From Echria macrotheca (taxonomy: Eukaryota; Ascomycota; Sordariomycetes; Sordariales; Schizotheciaceae): a DNA stretch of 64,000 nt. The translations under genes and the position numbers were made by a program. Shown here piece after piece: positions 43,693-54,304 of the stretch. Each line of letters starts with the position of its first letter. Positions within the stretch are counted from its first letter, which is position 1. The stretch spans positions 992,001-1,056,000 of the forward strand of contig MU839833.1 of the NCBI GenBank assembly GCA_030411725.1, written 5' to 3'. A model generated the notes under the pieces. The model saw only the letters and a list, made by a program, of their open reading frames with translations, was not told where the DNA came from and searched no databases.

Positions 43693-44873
43693 GGGGATTT
43701 CTGTTGGCTATTCTACCAACATTCATGGCATGGAGCGGCGTTAGGTTGGCTAAACGAGGTGGCAGTCCTCCTGTGCGGTTCCTAACGAGGGTCCGTAGCT
43801 CATAATTTCTACATGCTGGTCTGAGTCTGGATACCTGAGCGTTGGTGGTATGATCCTGGCCGGTTTCTCGTCCCTCCCACCTGTCGCGGCATCGGGAATA
43901 GCGGTTTCTGCAGGTCGATCAACAAAACCTCCCTTTGGTTCGGTTGACAAAGCCCCATATCCACGTGGGCCATTGCTATTTCCAACGACAAGGCGGGCCA
44001 GACAAGGCGCCACTCGACCCGCTGGGATGGGATAGGACAAGAGACAAAGACCGTCGGCGTCGGCCGTAATCATGGAATCCAAGGAGGGAGGAATCACTCA
44101 GAATGTGCATTGTGGAGGGAGCGCCGTGGCGGACAAGATGATCCGAGAATGGACGGGGGCGGGACGGCGGGAGCATTCATCATATCCATCATACCAATAT
44201 ACATCGGGGATAACCGGAAGGAAAGGGGATGGGGAAGGGGACGGGGATGGGGATGGGGATGGGTAAGGGGGCATGGTCTTTTTCTTTTCTTATTAAGTAT
44301 TTACATGGTCACCCACCACCTACTTATATCTTTTGCATACTAATAACTTGGTTTTATCTTATAATTGTTGATTTTTTCGTTGTGCTGTGTTCTGCTTGAG
44401 TGGTTGGCGGGTGTATATTTTGGTCTATTTAGGAAACCTAGAACTAGGTATCCGTAGGTCGAACCAGATCTTGGTGACCTGATCTGATGGGTTTCCGTCC
44501 ATTCTCTCACCATGATACAGAGAGAGGTAAACAAACTAAGTCCAAAGAGAATCTCAGAGGTCTCTTGAGCCAATCTGCACACTGGGTAGGCGGCGCACGG
44601 CCCAGAAAGAGGTCTTCCTTCCTTATATACCACAATAAACACGATGCATACGCCGCAAGATGTAAGAAAGGAGGGAGGATACGGGATGGATATAAATCTT
44701 GGTTCACATTCTGGGCTACCTCCCTACGGATTAAGTATCCGAATGTTCTACTCCTTATGAGCTTAATGATCTCAACGCCTCTCCAAGTTACCACCGAATA
44801 CCAATCTACCTTATGCAGTGATTATTTATGGGGTAGAGAAATATATATATGCAGAGAAAAAAAAAAGAGAACA
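43693..44873. other. Convergent intergenic region with G-rich minisatellite
   Basis: 1.2 kb between the stop codons of the kinase gene and RRN5; includes the G-run array at 44225-44271. No gene seen. Confidence 0.5.
44225..44271 (+). repeat. G-run array (GGGGAT)n, potential G-quadruplex
   Basis: Eight runs of three to five G separated by two-base spacers (AT, AA, AC, TA). The pattern fits intramolecular four-stranded folding, in the sense strand of the kinase gene's 3' flank. Confidence 0.85.
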
Positions 44874-46739
44874 TCACTCAGCCTCGGTAGCCGTGGCCGC
44901 CCAGTCCCTCTCGCCCCTCTGCATCTCCACCTCCCCATCGCTATCCCGTGCCGAGCCATCGGTCTTGTTACCGGCCGCAGACCGACGCTTCCTCCTCCTT
45001 AGTTTCCGCCGCTTCCATACCTCTCGTTCCTCAGCTTCCTCCAAGTCCGCGGGTATATCGGCCTCCCACAGAGCGCCGCCAACATTGTCTCCCCTTCTGG
45101 CTGTGAATATCAAATCATCGAGCGGGTGATTCATGCCTCCGGGCGGAGGATCCAGCTTCACAAGCTTCGCGGGTTTCTCGGGCGGCTTGCGGCCCAGCAT
45201 CCGCCACATGTTCTCCTCCTGCCAGAGCGCGTCCTCGGTGTCAACGTTCTCAGCGTGCACCTCCCTGGCCTGCGCAAGACGAAGCCGTGCGGCCAGTCCC
45301 TCCTCCCCGCCCTTGATGCGGGGGAAGTTGCTGCGCGTGTAACTGAGGAGTTCCTTGAGATCGGCCTGGATCTCATCCTCGTTGATGCCTGGGTAGGAGA
45401 GGACGGTTGTCTCTTCTAGCTCTCCTTCTCCTGCCGCTGGTCCGGAGGGAGGCTGCTCATCGGCAGTGTCGTCGTCGGTCTCGTCGTCGGCCGATGGCGT
45501 GTCGGAAAGGGAAGACACGGGGCTATCGTACGAGCAAGATTCAGGCTCATTCTCGTCCATATACCACCCCAGCGTTCGTTCTACATCATCGTACTCCATA
45601 ACCTCGGGCTCGTCTGACTCGCCGGCTTGCGTATCGGCGACTATATCCAACCTCAATCGCCGAGGACACCCGGTCCAGAACTTCTGGCTGTTGAGGGACA
45701 GACCTAGTGACATGACAGCAGCGTCGACATCTTCCACATAGACTATCTTCCTAGTTGCCGCATTCATGCGCGTCTTCGTCTTGATTCGTGAGTCGGCGGC
45801 GAAGAGAGCAGCCGCCACCAGCCTCTTCGTCACCGTTACCGCGATCGAGTAAAAGTCTTCGAGGCACGTCGTCCGCATGGCAGGCAACTCGTCGGAGAAG
45901 CTCGTCCAGTTGTAATCGGGGACTGATGATTGCATAAAGATGCGTTCCGACAGTTGCAGCCAGCGACGAACCCTAAACAAGTCCGTAGCCGGCAGCTCGA
46001 TGTCCTGGTGGTTGGCCTGTGTGACCAACCAGGAGCAGTCGCCTCGCCGTTCCCAGCGCTTCTTTTCCAGCGCCTCCTCGTACGCCTGCTGCCGCAACGA
46101 CAGCGCATCGGCCATTTCCTCCAGCGCGCTGCAGCACGCCTGGGTCAGCTCCACAGCTGCGGGAAAATCGGTTGGTACGAGTCGGTCCAGCTTCCCTGCC
46201 GCCTTCCTCTGATCTCTGGCTAGGCGCAGCAGCTGGATGTATTGGGTCACCTCGAGCTCACTTTTTGTCCCGATGCAGTCGGCAATCTCGCCCGGTTTAT
46301 CAGGCCCCAGGCGGGAAATGCCCTCGAAAAGCATCTCCTTTTCCTCCTCGGTCCACCATACGATCCCAACACACGAGGGGGTCAGATCCGGGCATACGTG
46401 TGGTATATAGCGGTAAGCGGCATCGTTGATATCTTTGTTGATGATTGACATGTACTCCATGTTGTATTCCCCCTTGCGACGTTTCAACGGACGTCCCCAG
46501 TCGGATGGGATCGGTGGACTGTGCCGTTTCGATAACGAGGACACCTGTTCAGGCTCCTCTCCTGCTGGTGGCCCGCCTGTATCTCCGTCGTCATCTTCGT
46601 GCTGTTCGTCTCCCGAAGGTTGATAGTCGCTCTCGACTGAAGAGACACTATGGCGACGCTTCGGCCGGCCATCCTCCCGGAGGAAGTCTGTCGTGTAGCT
46701 ATCCTCCTCGTCGTGGCTTGTGGGGTGGTCGAGATCCAT
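44874..46739 (-). CDS. rrn5: RNA polymerase I upstream activation factor subunit Rrn5-like
   Basis: An intronless 621-residue protein. A SANT/Myb-like domain at about residues 127-175 ('GIVWWTEEEKEMLFEGISRL' then 'GEIADCIGTKSELEVTQYIQ') is the hallmark of Rrn5, a subunit of the upstream activation factor that recruits RNA polymerase I to the rDNA promoter. The N-terminal 95 residues are acidic and Ser-rich with a basic 'RPLKRRKGEYNMEYM' stretch. The SANT domain is followed by a helical region ('CCSALEEMADALSLRQQAYE'), a 'FWTGCPRRLRLDIV' segment and a second acidic tract. The C-terminus has a basic 'KRRKLRRRKRRSAAGNK' nuclear-localisation-like cluster. The assignment rests on the SANT fold and overall layout; Rrn5 sequences diverge quickly, so another SANT protein is possible. 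Confidence 0.8.
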   Translation of the reverse strand: MDLDHPTSHDEEDSYTTDFLREDGRPKRRHSVSSVESDYQPSGDEQHEDDDGDTGGPPAGEEPEQVSSLSKRHSPPIPSDWGRPLKRRKGEYNMEYMSIINKDINDAAYRYIPHVCPDLTPSCVGIVWWTEEEKEMLFEGISRLGPDKPGEIADCIGTKSELEVTQYIQLLRLARDQRKAAGKLDRLVPTDFPAAVELTQACCSALEEMADALSLRQQAYEEALEKKRWERRGDCSWLVTQANHQDIELPATDLFRVRRWLQLSERIFMQSSVPDYNWTSFSDELPAMRTTCLEDFYSIAVTVTKRLVAAALFAADSRIKTKTRMNAATRKIVYVEDVDAAVMSLGLSLNSQKFWTGCPRRLRLDIVADTQAGESDEPEVMEYDDVERTLGWYMDENEPESCSYDSPVSSLSDTPSADDETDDDTADEQPPSGPAAGEGELEETTVLSYPGINEDEIQADLKELLSYTRSNFPRIKGGEEGLAARLRLAQAREVHAENVDTEDALWQEENMWRMLGRKPPEKPAKLVKLDPPPGGMNHPLDDLIFTARRGDNVGGALWEADIPADLEEAEEREVWKRRKLRRRKRRSAAGNKTDGSARDSDGEVEMQRGERDWAATATEAE

Positions 46740-47274
46740 TGTCGACTATTGGTTGTCTGCTGGTGAGCGTTTACGAGTGATTGCTGATTTTGGAGTTGAG
46801 TGTCGGTCGACCAGGGCGTGCGACAGATATAAGAAATGGGGGCGTGGACTGGGATGACGTGGAGACATGGCAGGCGTGCTGCGTTGCTCGCAGTCGCTCA
46901 AGTCCGGACACGGAGATATAGCAGGTGCTTTGGGTAGTTTGGCATCGAAAGAGTTGAAGATAGAGAAAGATAGAGAGCCCGGCCTGGCCTGGGACAAGGA
47001 AAGAACCTTGATGGGTCGATTTAATCAGTGCCGAAAAGTGGGGTGTTCTGCGCTACTAGCCCCTGCAACGTCCCAAGCGTCGGGACTAACGGAGCCTTGT
47101 GGCGTCTGCAGCTGCCCTGCAGTGTTCGGCCCCAAAATGATTTTACTCTCCGGAACCAACGACCTCCAGCTCATCGGACCTCCTCCGAAGCGCAGCGACA
47201 GCTTGAAAACCGCTTGCAAAGTTGCAGGACTAGCATGGAAATCTTATTGCCCGCCCAGTTCCTAGTTGGTCATC
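46740..47274. other. Divergent promoter region RRN5 / IRC3
   Basis: 535 bp, no gene seen. Confidence 0.5.
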
Positions 47275-49260
47275 ATGTTGCTCGCTAGAGCAGGCGTCCG
47301 ACTGCGGGAGCTTCCACTCGAGCTGGTCTCAGTCCTGGCGACCCATACCCGCCGGCTGTCAACATCTGCCCGTGTCCTGGGAGCTCATCCTCTCGCCCCT
47401 TTTGGTCTTCGGCTCCGCGACTATCAGGAAGAATGCATCCAGTCCGTTCTCAACTCGCTAGATCAGGGCCACAAGCGGCTGGGTATCTCGCTGGCCACTG
47501 GCGGCGGCAAGACGGTCATTTTCACCCAACTCATCGACCGCGTCCCGCCCCTGTCGGATACGGCTACCCAAACACTCATCCTGGCCCATCGAAGGGAGCT
47601 CGTCGAGCAGGCTGCCAAGCACTGTTCCCATGCGTATCCAGACAAAACCATCGAACTCGAGCTGGGCAAGCTGGCTGCTTCAGGCACCGCTGACATCACG
47701 GTAGCCAGCTTACAGAGTATCACTTCGCGTGATCGTCTGTCCAAGTTTGATCCCAAAAGGTTTAAGCTTGTGTTGGTTGATGAGGCCCATCATATCGTGG
47801 CTCCCGGTTATTTACGCGTGCTCCGCCATCTGGGGCTGGCCATCAAGCAACCCACATCACCACACTTGGTGGGTGTGTCTGCCACCTTCTCCCGCTCCGA
47901 CGGGCTGAGGCTAGGCGCGGCTATCGATGAGATCGTCTACCACAAAGACTATGTGGATATGATTGGCGATAAATGGTTGTCAGATGTCATATTTACCACG
48001 GTCGACACCAGGGCCGACTTAACAGCCGTCAAGAAGATGGGCCGTGGTGATTTTGACATTGCCTCGCTGTCCCGTGCCGTCAACACCGACGATATCAATG
48101 ACATTGCGATCCGCACCTGGCTTGCCAAGGCTGAGGGCCGCAAGTCTACGCTGGTGTTCTGTGTCGATCTAGCCCACGTCGCCGCCCTGACCCAGAGATT
48201 TCGTCACTACGGGGTTGATGCCCGCTATGTGACAGGGGATACACCCATCAGGGAAAGGTCGGAGCGTCTGGAAGCTTTTAAAAGGGAGGAGTATCCCGTT
48301 TTGGTCAACTGCGGTGTCTTTACCGAGGGCACCGACATTCCCAACATTGACTGCATCTTGCTGGCTCGGCCAACGAGGTCGCGCAATCTTCTTATTCAGA
48401 TGATCGGACGGGGGATGAGGCTTCACCCAGGAAAGAACGACTGTCATATCATCGACATGGTATCCAGCTTAGAGACCGGCATCATAACGACGCCCACTTT
48501 GTTTGGGCTCGACCCAAGCGAGATCGTAAGCGACGCCAAAGTCGAAGACATGGACAACCTGCGAGATAGGAGGGAAGCAGAGAGGCAAAGAGCGGAATCT
48601 GTTGGGCAGAGTAGTGCTAAACCCCCATCCATCGGCAACAACTATCATGTGACACTTACCCACTATGATTCCGTCTTCGACTTGATATCGGACACATCTG
48701 GGGAGAAACACATCCATGCCATCAGCAAATATGCGTGGGTACAGGCCGGCCCGGACCGTTACATCTTGTCTGGCCCGACGGGCACCTACCTCCGTCTGGA
48801 AAGGACTCATGACGAGTCTGGCAACACAGTCTTCGAGGGCTGGGAAGTCCGAGCACTGCCTGTGGGTATGTCGAAGTCGCCGTTCGCAGCCCCGCGGAAA
48901 CTTCTCAGTGCGTTGACCCTCGCCGACGCCGTCCATGGATGCGACAACTACGCCAAAGATATCTTTCCATATAGCTTCATCTGGCGGCGAGCACCGTGGC
49001 GGTCATTGCCGCCAACCGACGAACAGCTCAAGTTCCTCAACAGACTGCGAGACGAGGAGGACCAGTTGCAGAAAAGGGATATTACTAAAGGCAAAGCGGC
49101 AGACATGATCACTAAGCTCAAGCACGGCGCGCGAGGGAGGTTTGCAAGCCTCGAGGCGGAGAAGAGAAAGAGAATCAGGTCCTCCCTTTCTGCAGAGAAG
49201 GAGCAGGCGCGGAGAACGGGCGATGCTATCGCCGTTGGGCCCGTGTTGCCACGAGCATGA
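47275..49260 (+). CDS. irc3: Mitochondrial DEAD/H-box helicase IRC3-like
   Basis: An intronless 661-residue superfamily 2 helicase. Motifs in order: Q-like 'GLRLRDYQEECIQSV', Walker A 'SLATGGGKTVIFTQLI', Ia 'LILAHRRELVEQA', 'ADITVASLQSI', DEAH box 'LVLVDEAHHIVAPGYLRVL', III 'VGVSATFSRSDG', IV 'TLVFCVDLAHVAAL', V 'VNCGVFTEGTDIPNIDCIL' and VI 'QMIGRGMRLHPGKND'. Yeast Irc3 unwinds branched DNA in mitochondria and stabilises the mitochondrial genome. The first 35 residues ('MLLARAGVRLRELPLELVSV', then 'THTRRLSTSARVLG') fit a matrix presequence. The first ATG of the frame was used. The C-terminal part is family-like and ends in a basic helix. ATP-dependent type I restriction-like helicases are the closest alternative, but the layout and presequence favour IRC3. 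Confidence 0.93.
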   Translation: MLLARAGVRLRELPLELVSVLATHTRRLSTSARVLGAHPLAPFGLRLRDYQEECIQSVLNSLDQGHKRLGISLATGGGKTVIFTQLIDRVPPLSDTATQTLILAHRRELVEQAAKHCSHAYPDKTIELELGKLAASGTADITVASLQSITSRDRLSKFDPKRFKLVLVDEAHHIVAPGYLRVLRHLGLAIKQPTSPHLVGVSATFSRSDGLRLGAAIDEIVYHKDYVDMIGDKWLSDVIFTTVDTRADLTAVKKMGRGDFDIASLSRAVNTDDINDIAIRTWLAKAEGRKSTLVFCVDLAHVAALTQRFRHYGVDARYVTGDTPIRERSERLEAFKREEYPVLVNCGVFTEGTDIPNIDCILLARPTRSRNLLIQMIGRGMRLHPGKNDCHIIDMVSSLETGIITTPTLFGLDPSEIVSDAKVEDMDNLRDRREAERQRAESVGQSSAKPPSIGNNYHVTLTHYDSVFDLISDTSGEKHIHAISKYAWVQAGPDRYILSGPTGTYLRLERTHDESGNTVFEGWEVRALPVGMSKSPFAAPRKLLSALTLADAVHGCDNYAKDIFPYSFIWRRAPWRSLPPTDEQLKFLNRLRDEEDQLQKRDITKGKAADMITKLKHGARGRFASLEAEKRKRIRSSLSAEKEQARRTGDAIAVGPVLPRA

Positions 49261-49775
49261 ACTGGGTCCCCGCCATGTATGGCGGTGGGGGGAGGGGGAA
49301 AGGGGTTTGTTTTGTTTGGCAAGTATGCACATGCTCGGCTTAGTCGCTCCTTCCTCGAGCCAGACTTAGCGCAACGACGTCGTCGACAAACGCAGACCGG
49401 CGTGGTCATCTGCACCCACTACGGGCCTTTTGAGTTCGCGCCGTGCCTTTTCCCAACTGCCATGACCCGCTCCCCAAAACACCGTTTCGTCGCGTTTTCT
49501 TCCCACCGACCTGGAATCAGTCAAACTCTGTCCGCGTGGTCGAGCGCGGGTTTCTAACCCGCTCACCACAGTGTCCCGACATTACTTCACCTCCTCTCCC
49601 ACGTCGCCGTCCTGCCACCCTTAGAGCACCGCTCTGGAAACTAATCACAACCACCTCGTTTTCTCCTCTAACCTCAGACGGCAAGCTGCGGTCGGCATGA
49701 GCTCTTGCTCGCTGTGAATCGTGCCGCTCTTTATTCCAGGACCTCGATCAAGGACAGACTCCCACATCTCCTTCA
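49261..49775. other. Intergenic region with a strong hairpin
   Basis: 515 bp between IRC3 and the next gene in the same direction. It holds the inverted repeat 49536-49569 and is otherwise featureless; probably 3' UTR plus the next 5' leader. Confidence 0.5.
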
Positions 49776-51623
49776 ATGCCTTCACACAACCCACGAGAAC
49801 AGAGTGTGCAGTTCGGCTTCTCGACGTGCCGAACTGAGATGACCCCCGCTCCTTCTGCTGCACTGGCTAGCCCAGCTCACAAGGAGTTGCGGGCCGCCGC
49901 TCAAGGCGGTAGCCTCGCTGGTGATGGTATTGGGAAAGCCTGGGATTTGCAACTTTCTAGGCGTCACTTGACTCTTTATCCGCCGCAAGAGCTCCCCGAG
50001 CAGGCCATTGCTACTCCTACGGGAAAGTTCGCAAACTCACATCTTGTTCTGGGGGGTATACATACAGCGACAAGTGAGGCCAAGTGTCAGAAGCCGTCCC
50101 AGGTCAGTGACAGCGAGGTTCCTCAGACACATATCAATGGACAACACAATGAACAACATCGCGATAGCGCGTGCGTCCTTACACCCCTTTCTTTCCCTAA
50201 CAAGGCCGGACCGGCGCCGCCCGCTTCCAACCCTCTTCGTCATATACAGGAGAAGCCAGCGAGTGCCACTAAGCCGGTCGCTTTGGATGGAGCTTTGCAA
50301 CTTGCAAAGTCGCCGAGTCTCGCCAGGCCAGTCGCCAGGCCAGTCGCCGAGAATGGAGCCGCCGAATATACCATCCAGGCTACTTCCCGGGCAGCAGAGG
50401 CGCACCAGGAATTTTCCTCTCAAGCTCCCCCCACAATTGTCTCTTCCGGTCCTCGCAATTCCATCAACCTCGCATATTGCGACGTCTCTGAGCTGAAAGG
50501 GAAGCAACCTCCTCCAGTTACTCTGGCCGAGAATCCGTTCAAGTGGCCGCCGCGAAACCTAGAACGGGAAAATATCGAATACCAGCAAAACCTAAAGCCT
50601 CTTCGACTCGGCAACTGCGCCGAGGGTTTCGACGTCAATTTTGTGGAAAGGCTTGTTGATAGCCACGCCGAATACTGGAAGCCTTTTCACCGACGAGTCA
50701 ACGAGGAGAAAAAAGTCATCGCCAGCCTCAAAGAAGCCGCTTTCAAGAAGCTAGCTCTGAAGCAGGAAATTGAGAGAAGTGTCATCCGACTGCGCATGAA
50801 CCTCAGGCGCCGGAGAAGTCTAGGATTGAGCACTCAAGGCGGGACACAGAGCATCCAGATATTTGACGACACACAGGCGAAACTCGACCGAGAGATCGCT
50901 GCTCTCCACGTTGAATGGAAGTCTCGAGTCGTTAACCTTTCAAAGCTCATCGAGAACGCATACTGGCCCGAGTACCATCGTACCGACTTTGAGATGGCGC
51001 AACGAATTCAAAAGGCCAAGGAGGACGCCGAAAAGGAGGAGTTCACGCGTCTGATGTCCATGATGGGCTGGGAGGACATTCCTTTCCCGGAGGACCCTGA
51101 TCCAACCGAAGCAAAACCGGCTATCACCGTGCCGGAATGGTTCGCAGCTGTGGAAGCCAGCGGAGTCGTCGACTTCCAGACGCAGACCGCCGAGGATAGA
51201 TACGAGGAACTAGTCAACACCATCGCTTGTATGCGCCAGGTCATGGACCAAAAGGACCCCCGCCCCCTTCCGAATCCTTTCGTCAAGCAGTTTCATGAGC
51301 CGCATCCGCTCTGGCCGCACCCGAAGTGGCGAACCACTGGAGGCTGGTGGACTTGCCGCACCGGACCGGGCGCCTCCCTTCCGGAGGAGAACTGCACCCT
51401 GTGTGACCCGAAGCGTAGCGGGTCATCGCCCTTTCAGAAGCCTCCCCCTGCTTCTGTGGTGGCGAAGGAGCACTACGACAAGATTATGGCCGAGATAGAG
51501 AAGGCTTCGCGTCCCGCTATGGAGAGAGACAAGCAGGCTGTCCGAGCTGCTCTAGCCATCGAGCGGCGCGAAAACGAGCAGAGATTCGGTGACGGATCGG
51601 ACGAGGGTTACAACAGTCGCTAG
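49776..51623 (+). CDS. Hypothetical protein with central coiled coil
   Basis: An intronless frame of 615 residues. The first 230 are Ser/Pro/Ala/Gln-rich and probably disordered, including a short tandem 'LARPVARPVAENG' repeat. From about residue 235 ('NSINLAYCDVSELKGKQPPP') the composition becomes globular: 'AENPFKWPPRNLERENIEYQ', then a charged helical stretch ('RRVNEEKKVIASLKEAAFKK' and following, 'ALHVEWKSRVVNLSKLIENA') likely to form a coiled coil. The C-terminal part has 'VPEWFAAVEASGVVDFQTQT', 'NTIACMRQVMDQKDPRPLPN' and a Trp/Cys segment 'GWWTCRTGPG' ... 'ENCTLCDPKRSG' that could bind a metal or be a local zinc-like knuckle (three Cys only). No family recognised. Confidence 0.72.
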   Translation: MPSHNPREQSVQFGFSTCRTEMTPAPSAALASPAHKELRAAAQGGSLAGDGIGKAWDLQLSRRHLTLYPPQELPEQAIATPTGKFANSHLVLGGIHTATSEAKCQKPSQVSDSEVPQTHINGQHNEQHRDSACVLTPLSFPNKAGPAPPASNPLRHIQEKPASATKPVALDGALQLAKSPSLARPVARPVAENGAAEYTIQATSRAAEAHQEFSSQAPPTIVSSGPRNSINLAYCDVSELKGKQPPPVTLAENPFKWPPRNLERENIEYQQNLKPLRLGNCAEGFDVNFVERLVDSHAEYWKPFHRRVNEEKKVIASLKEAAFKKLALKQEIERSVIRLRMNLRRRRSLGLSTQGGTQSIQIFDDTQAKLDREIAALHVEWKSRVVNLSKLIENAYWPEYHRTDFEMAQRIQKAKEDAEKEEFTRLMSMMGWEDIPFPEDPDPTEAKPAITVPEWFAAVEASGVVDFQTQTAEDRYEELVNTIACMRQVMDQKDPRPLPNPFVKQFHEPHPLWPHPKWRTTGGWWTCRTGPGASLPEENCTLCDPKRSGSSPFQKPPPASVVAKEHYDKIMAEIEKASRPAMERDKQAVRAALAIERRENEQRFGDGSDEGYNSR

Positions 51624-52716
51624 GTCTCAACTCAAAGCAGGGCTTGGGCTGCTGGGAACGGGGCAGTCCACGAGGTGGTTTCGCTGCCAAGGGTCAAAAC
51701 GCTGATGGCAGCACCACCCGAACAAGCGTTTCTTTCGACCTTCGTGGTCCTCCGAACTTCTATTCTGCTTTTCTATTTTCTCTTTTGTTTGATGGACTAG
51801 ATACCCTTTTGTTTTCCCATGGCTGAGCGTGTTTTACGGTTCTGCCCGCGTCTGCAATACTCGTGGCCGCTTCTGGGCATTACGATGAGAACAAGGCACG
51901 GGGAAACCACAACTCATACCTCCTAATATCCAGATGCCTCTGCATGGGAATCAAAGCAATTTTCGAGGCATTGACATCTTGGTATGAGTTTCGGTATCAC
52001 ATTGGCGGCATGTTTCTCCGGGGTTGCGAGATATTTGGGTCGATTGACCAGCCAGGAAGCTGCAAAGATCAGACGTCATGCACTGGAAGAGACGTCGACA
52101 GGGACGAAAGCCAAACTACAAGTACCTAGACTAGGTAGATACGTCAAAAGCGGCAATGCCATTTTGAGCGCGGAATGACGAGCGTGTTGCGTGATGTTGC
52201 CCAAGGTGCTGTAATGCGAAGACTGAGTACCCGAGTAGTCTTCAACAGTAAGCAGTCCTGTCGAACTTGACATGCTCCCGCGGAGGTGAAGCATTCTGAT
52301 TCTGGACACCCTAAAGATGGGTAATCATCGTGAGAGTCTTTAGATGATATGACCAAGACCATTCTCCATTCGAAACAGAACGAGGTGAGCTTATATAACA
52401 GGGTATTAGACTGAGTGGCAAACTATGTATCGTGGGAACTGCTAGATAAAGGCCAAAATAGGATGCTGGCCAGACCAAACGTTAATACTTGACCTCGCTA
52501 TGTTATAGAAGATAGTGGCAGATTGAGTACTTACCAAATCCACATAAGGCCTGGTCCCAACCGGCGTCTCCTCCCTCTCCGCCATATCCCATCCGGGCTA
52601 CCTACCAGCTTGGTCGAACCGGCAATACACCGACCCCCAAAAAGCCATTATACCGTATCCAAAACTATCAAAAGACGAAAACATGCAGACAAACAGGGCA
52701 GGAGAGGAGCGGGATC
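51624..52716. other. Convergent intergenic region
   Basis: 1.1 kb with no supported gene. Confidence 0.4.
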
Positions 52717-53122
52717 TTAGTAATTCACTGCCCTCCGTCTTGGCGCTTGCTCGTAACCCCCCGACTGGTCATACCCGGTCTCGTCGTTCCGGACGAGCCG
52801 GCGGGTTTCTGGCTGCTCTTCTTCCTGCCGTTGCTGCTGTGATGATGTTTCCTCGGAAGAAGAAGAGGAAGAGTGCAGACCGACGATGCGGTGAGTGTCG
52901 CAGTCCTTGTCGGTGGCACACGTGATCATCCACTGGTTGCTGTGTTCCATCAGCATCTGCTTTTGAGCTTGGACGGATATATAACGAAGAAAAGCAAAGT
53001 CCAAAAACTCACCATGAGACTCCCCGGTTCGTATTGCACACATGTTGAGTCGATGTGTGTTCGATGCAGCCGCAGTTAAATTTCAAGCATAGCTTCCAGC
53101 AGAAATATTGGCGGTTCGGCAT
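52717..53122 (-). CDS. Small cysteine-containing hypothetical protein
   Basis: Model of two exons (53122-53013 and 52939-52717) joined by a 73-bp GT-AG intron, giving 110 residues. Exon 1 begins 'MPNRQYFCWKLCLKFNCGCI' and continues with spaced cysteines ('STQHVCNTNRGVSC'); exon 2 adds 'NQWMITCATDKDCDTHRIVG' and ends in a polar Ser/Gln/Glu tail. Two CxxxC-like pairs and a CGC-His context suggest a small zinc-binding module; such short Cys/His proteins are common orphans in Sordariomycetes. The two frames only join through the predicted splice. If the intron is wrong, exon 1 is only a 37-residue frame. No function can be given. Confidence 0.42.
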
Positions 53123-54304
53123 CTTGATCCGAGGGATAAAAAGAAGCGGTCTCAGCCTGGTGGCCCTTTCTCGGCCTTCACCTCGGGGAACAGGGAAGAA
53201 CCGGTGAGCAGAGACGTTTGGGTTTGGAACGGGGAGAGGGCAATGCAACGGTAGAAACAGAGGCTGAAAAACAAAACAAAAATGGCTACGTTGGGAGGGC
53301 AAAAAGGGAAGAAAAAAAAAAGACACGTGTGAGCAACCACAAGTCGAGATAAGAGATGGAAGGGGAGGGAGGAAATGTGATTTGAGCATGGGATGGGATG
53401 CCTTCTCGACGACCACCACCGCTTCTTCACCCTTTTTTTTCAGGGTCCAGCCAAGCACAAACCCGGCCTGCAGCTGAACGGGAACCCGCCGCTGGTGCCG
53501 GGCGAAACGAAGGCAGCCAGCACACAGCTGCCTCACCTTCCTGCGTTGCGCACTTCTGCTAGTTCCCCCGGCCCGGGAGAGGCTGCAGAGAACACGGATA
53601 TCTCATTGGATGCCCTGAAACCTTTGCACCTGCGACTCTACTGCATCTGCTCGTCTGTCACTGCTCCGAGTGTTTACGGATGCCATCCCGGACGATCGCC
53701 CCGTTGGAAGGGGGAATGGAGGGCACGTCAATCCCGAAGGCCGCCTTCCGGAACAGATGTTGAAATACAGTTCGGAAGACGGCCGGACGTGCCGGGCAGA
53801 GCGGAATTCAGGCGGTTGATCGACAGGGCCGGTGGGACACGGTGTGGATCGCAGACGGACTGTACTCTCTGCACGGCCCAGGGTGTGGTGTGGCCAAGTC
53901 AACGACCCCACCCTGGCAACTGGTAGGCAAGGACTCGCGGTGCCGTCATTGGAAGCGTGTCCGCGACGAAACGAGGCTTCTGAGCAGCTTCCAACTTTGG
54001 CATATTCTCGACTCAGGCCGCGACGAGCACCGCTCAGGAAGCCGTCGGAACCAGCTGGTGGTTGTTGTTGACGGTGGATGTCGACTTCTTGGATCACGTT
54101 CTAGTTGTCTGTTTAATTCTTTCTCGGCCTTCGCTTCTGCTGTTGTCTTCTGGCACGGACTCTTTTCCTGCAACACCGGGGGACCCTGCTGCAACTGCAA
54201 TCACGACGGCGGCCGACGACAGGAACGAGACGATGAGCCATTAGATGCTAGATTCTCCTCCCACTCGAGATAGACGATAAACCAAGAAGACAGCCGCCGC
54301 CATC
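53123..54304. other. Divergent intergenic region
   Basis: 1.2 kb upstream of the PI 4-kinase gene. Open frames on both strands exist but carry no recognisable motif, and most lack a start codon in good context. Confidence 0.4.

Noticed and set aside
44440..44480. B-box-like GGTTCGACC on the minus strand
   Set aside because: No pairing T-stem and no A-box at a proper distance, so not a tRNA.
49530..49581. tRNA-Arg(TCT) gene
   Set aside because: An anticodon-arm-like hairpin exists, but there is no T-arm (GGTTCGA) and no matching acceptor stem.
53123..53536. Upstream extension of the small cysteine protein
   Set aside because: The added residues are low-complexity Phe/Pro/Leu with no start codon in good context.
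53393..54273. Open frames upstream of the PI 4-kinase gene
   Set aside because: No motif, no orthologue-like segment, overlapping frames on both strands.
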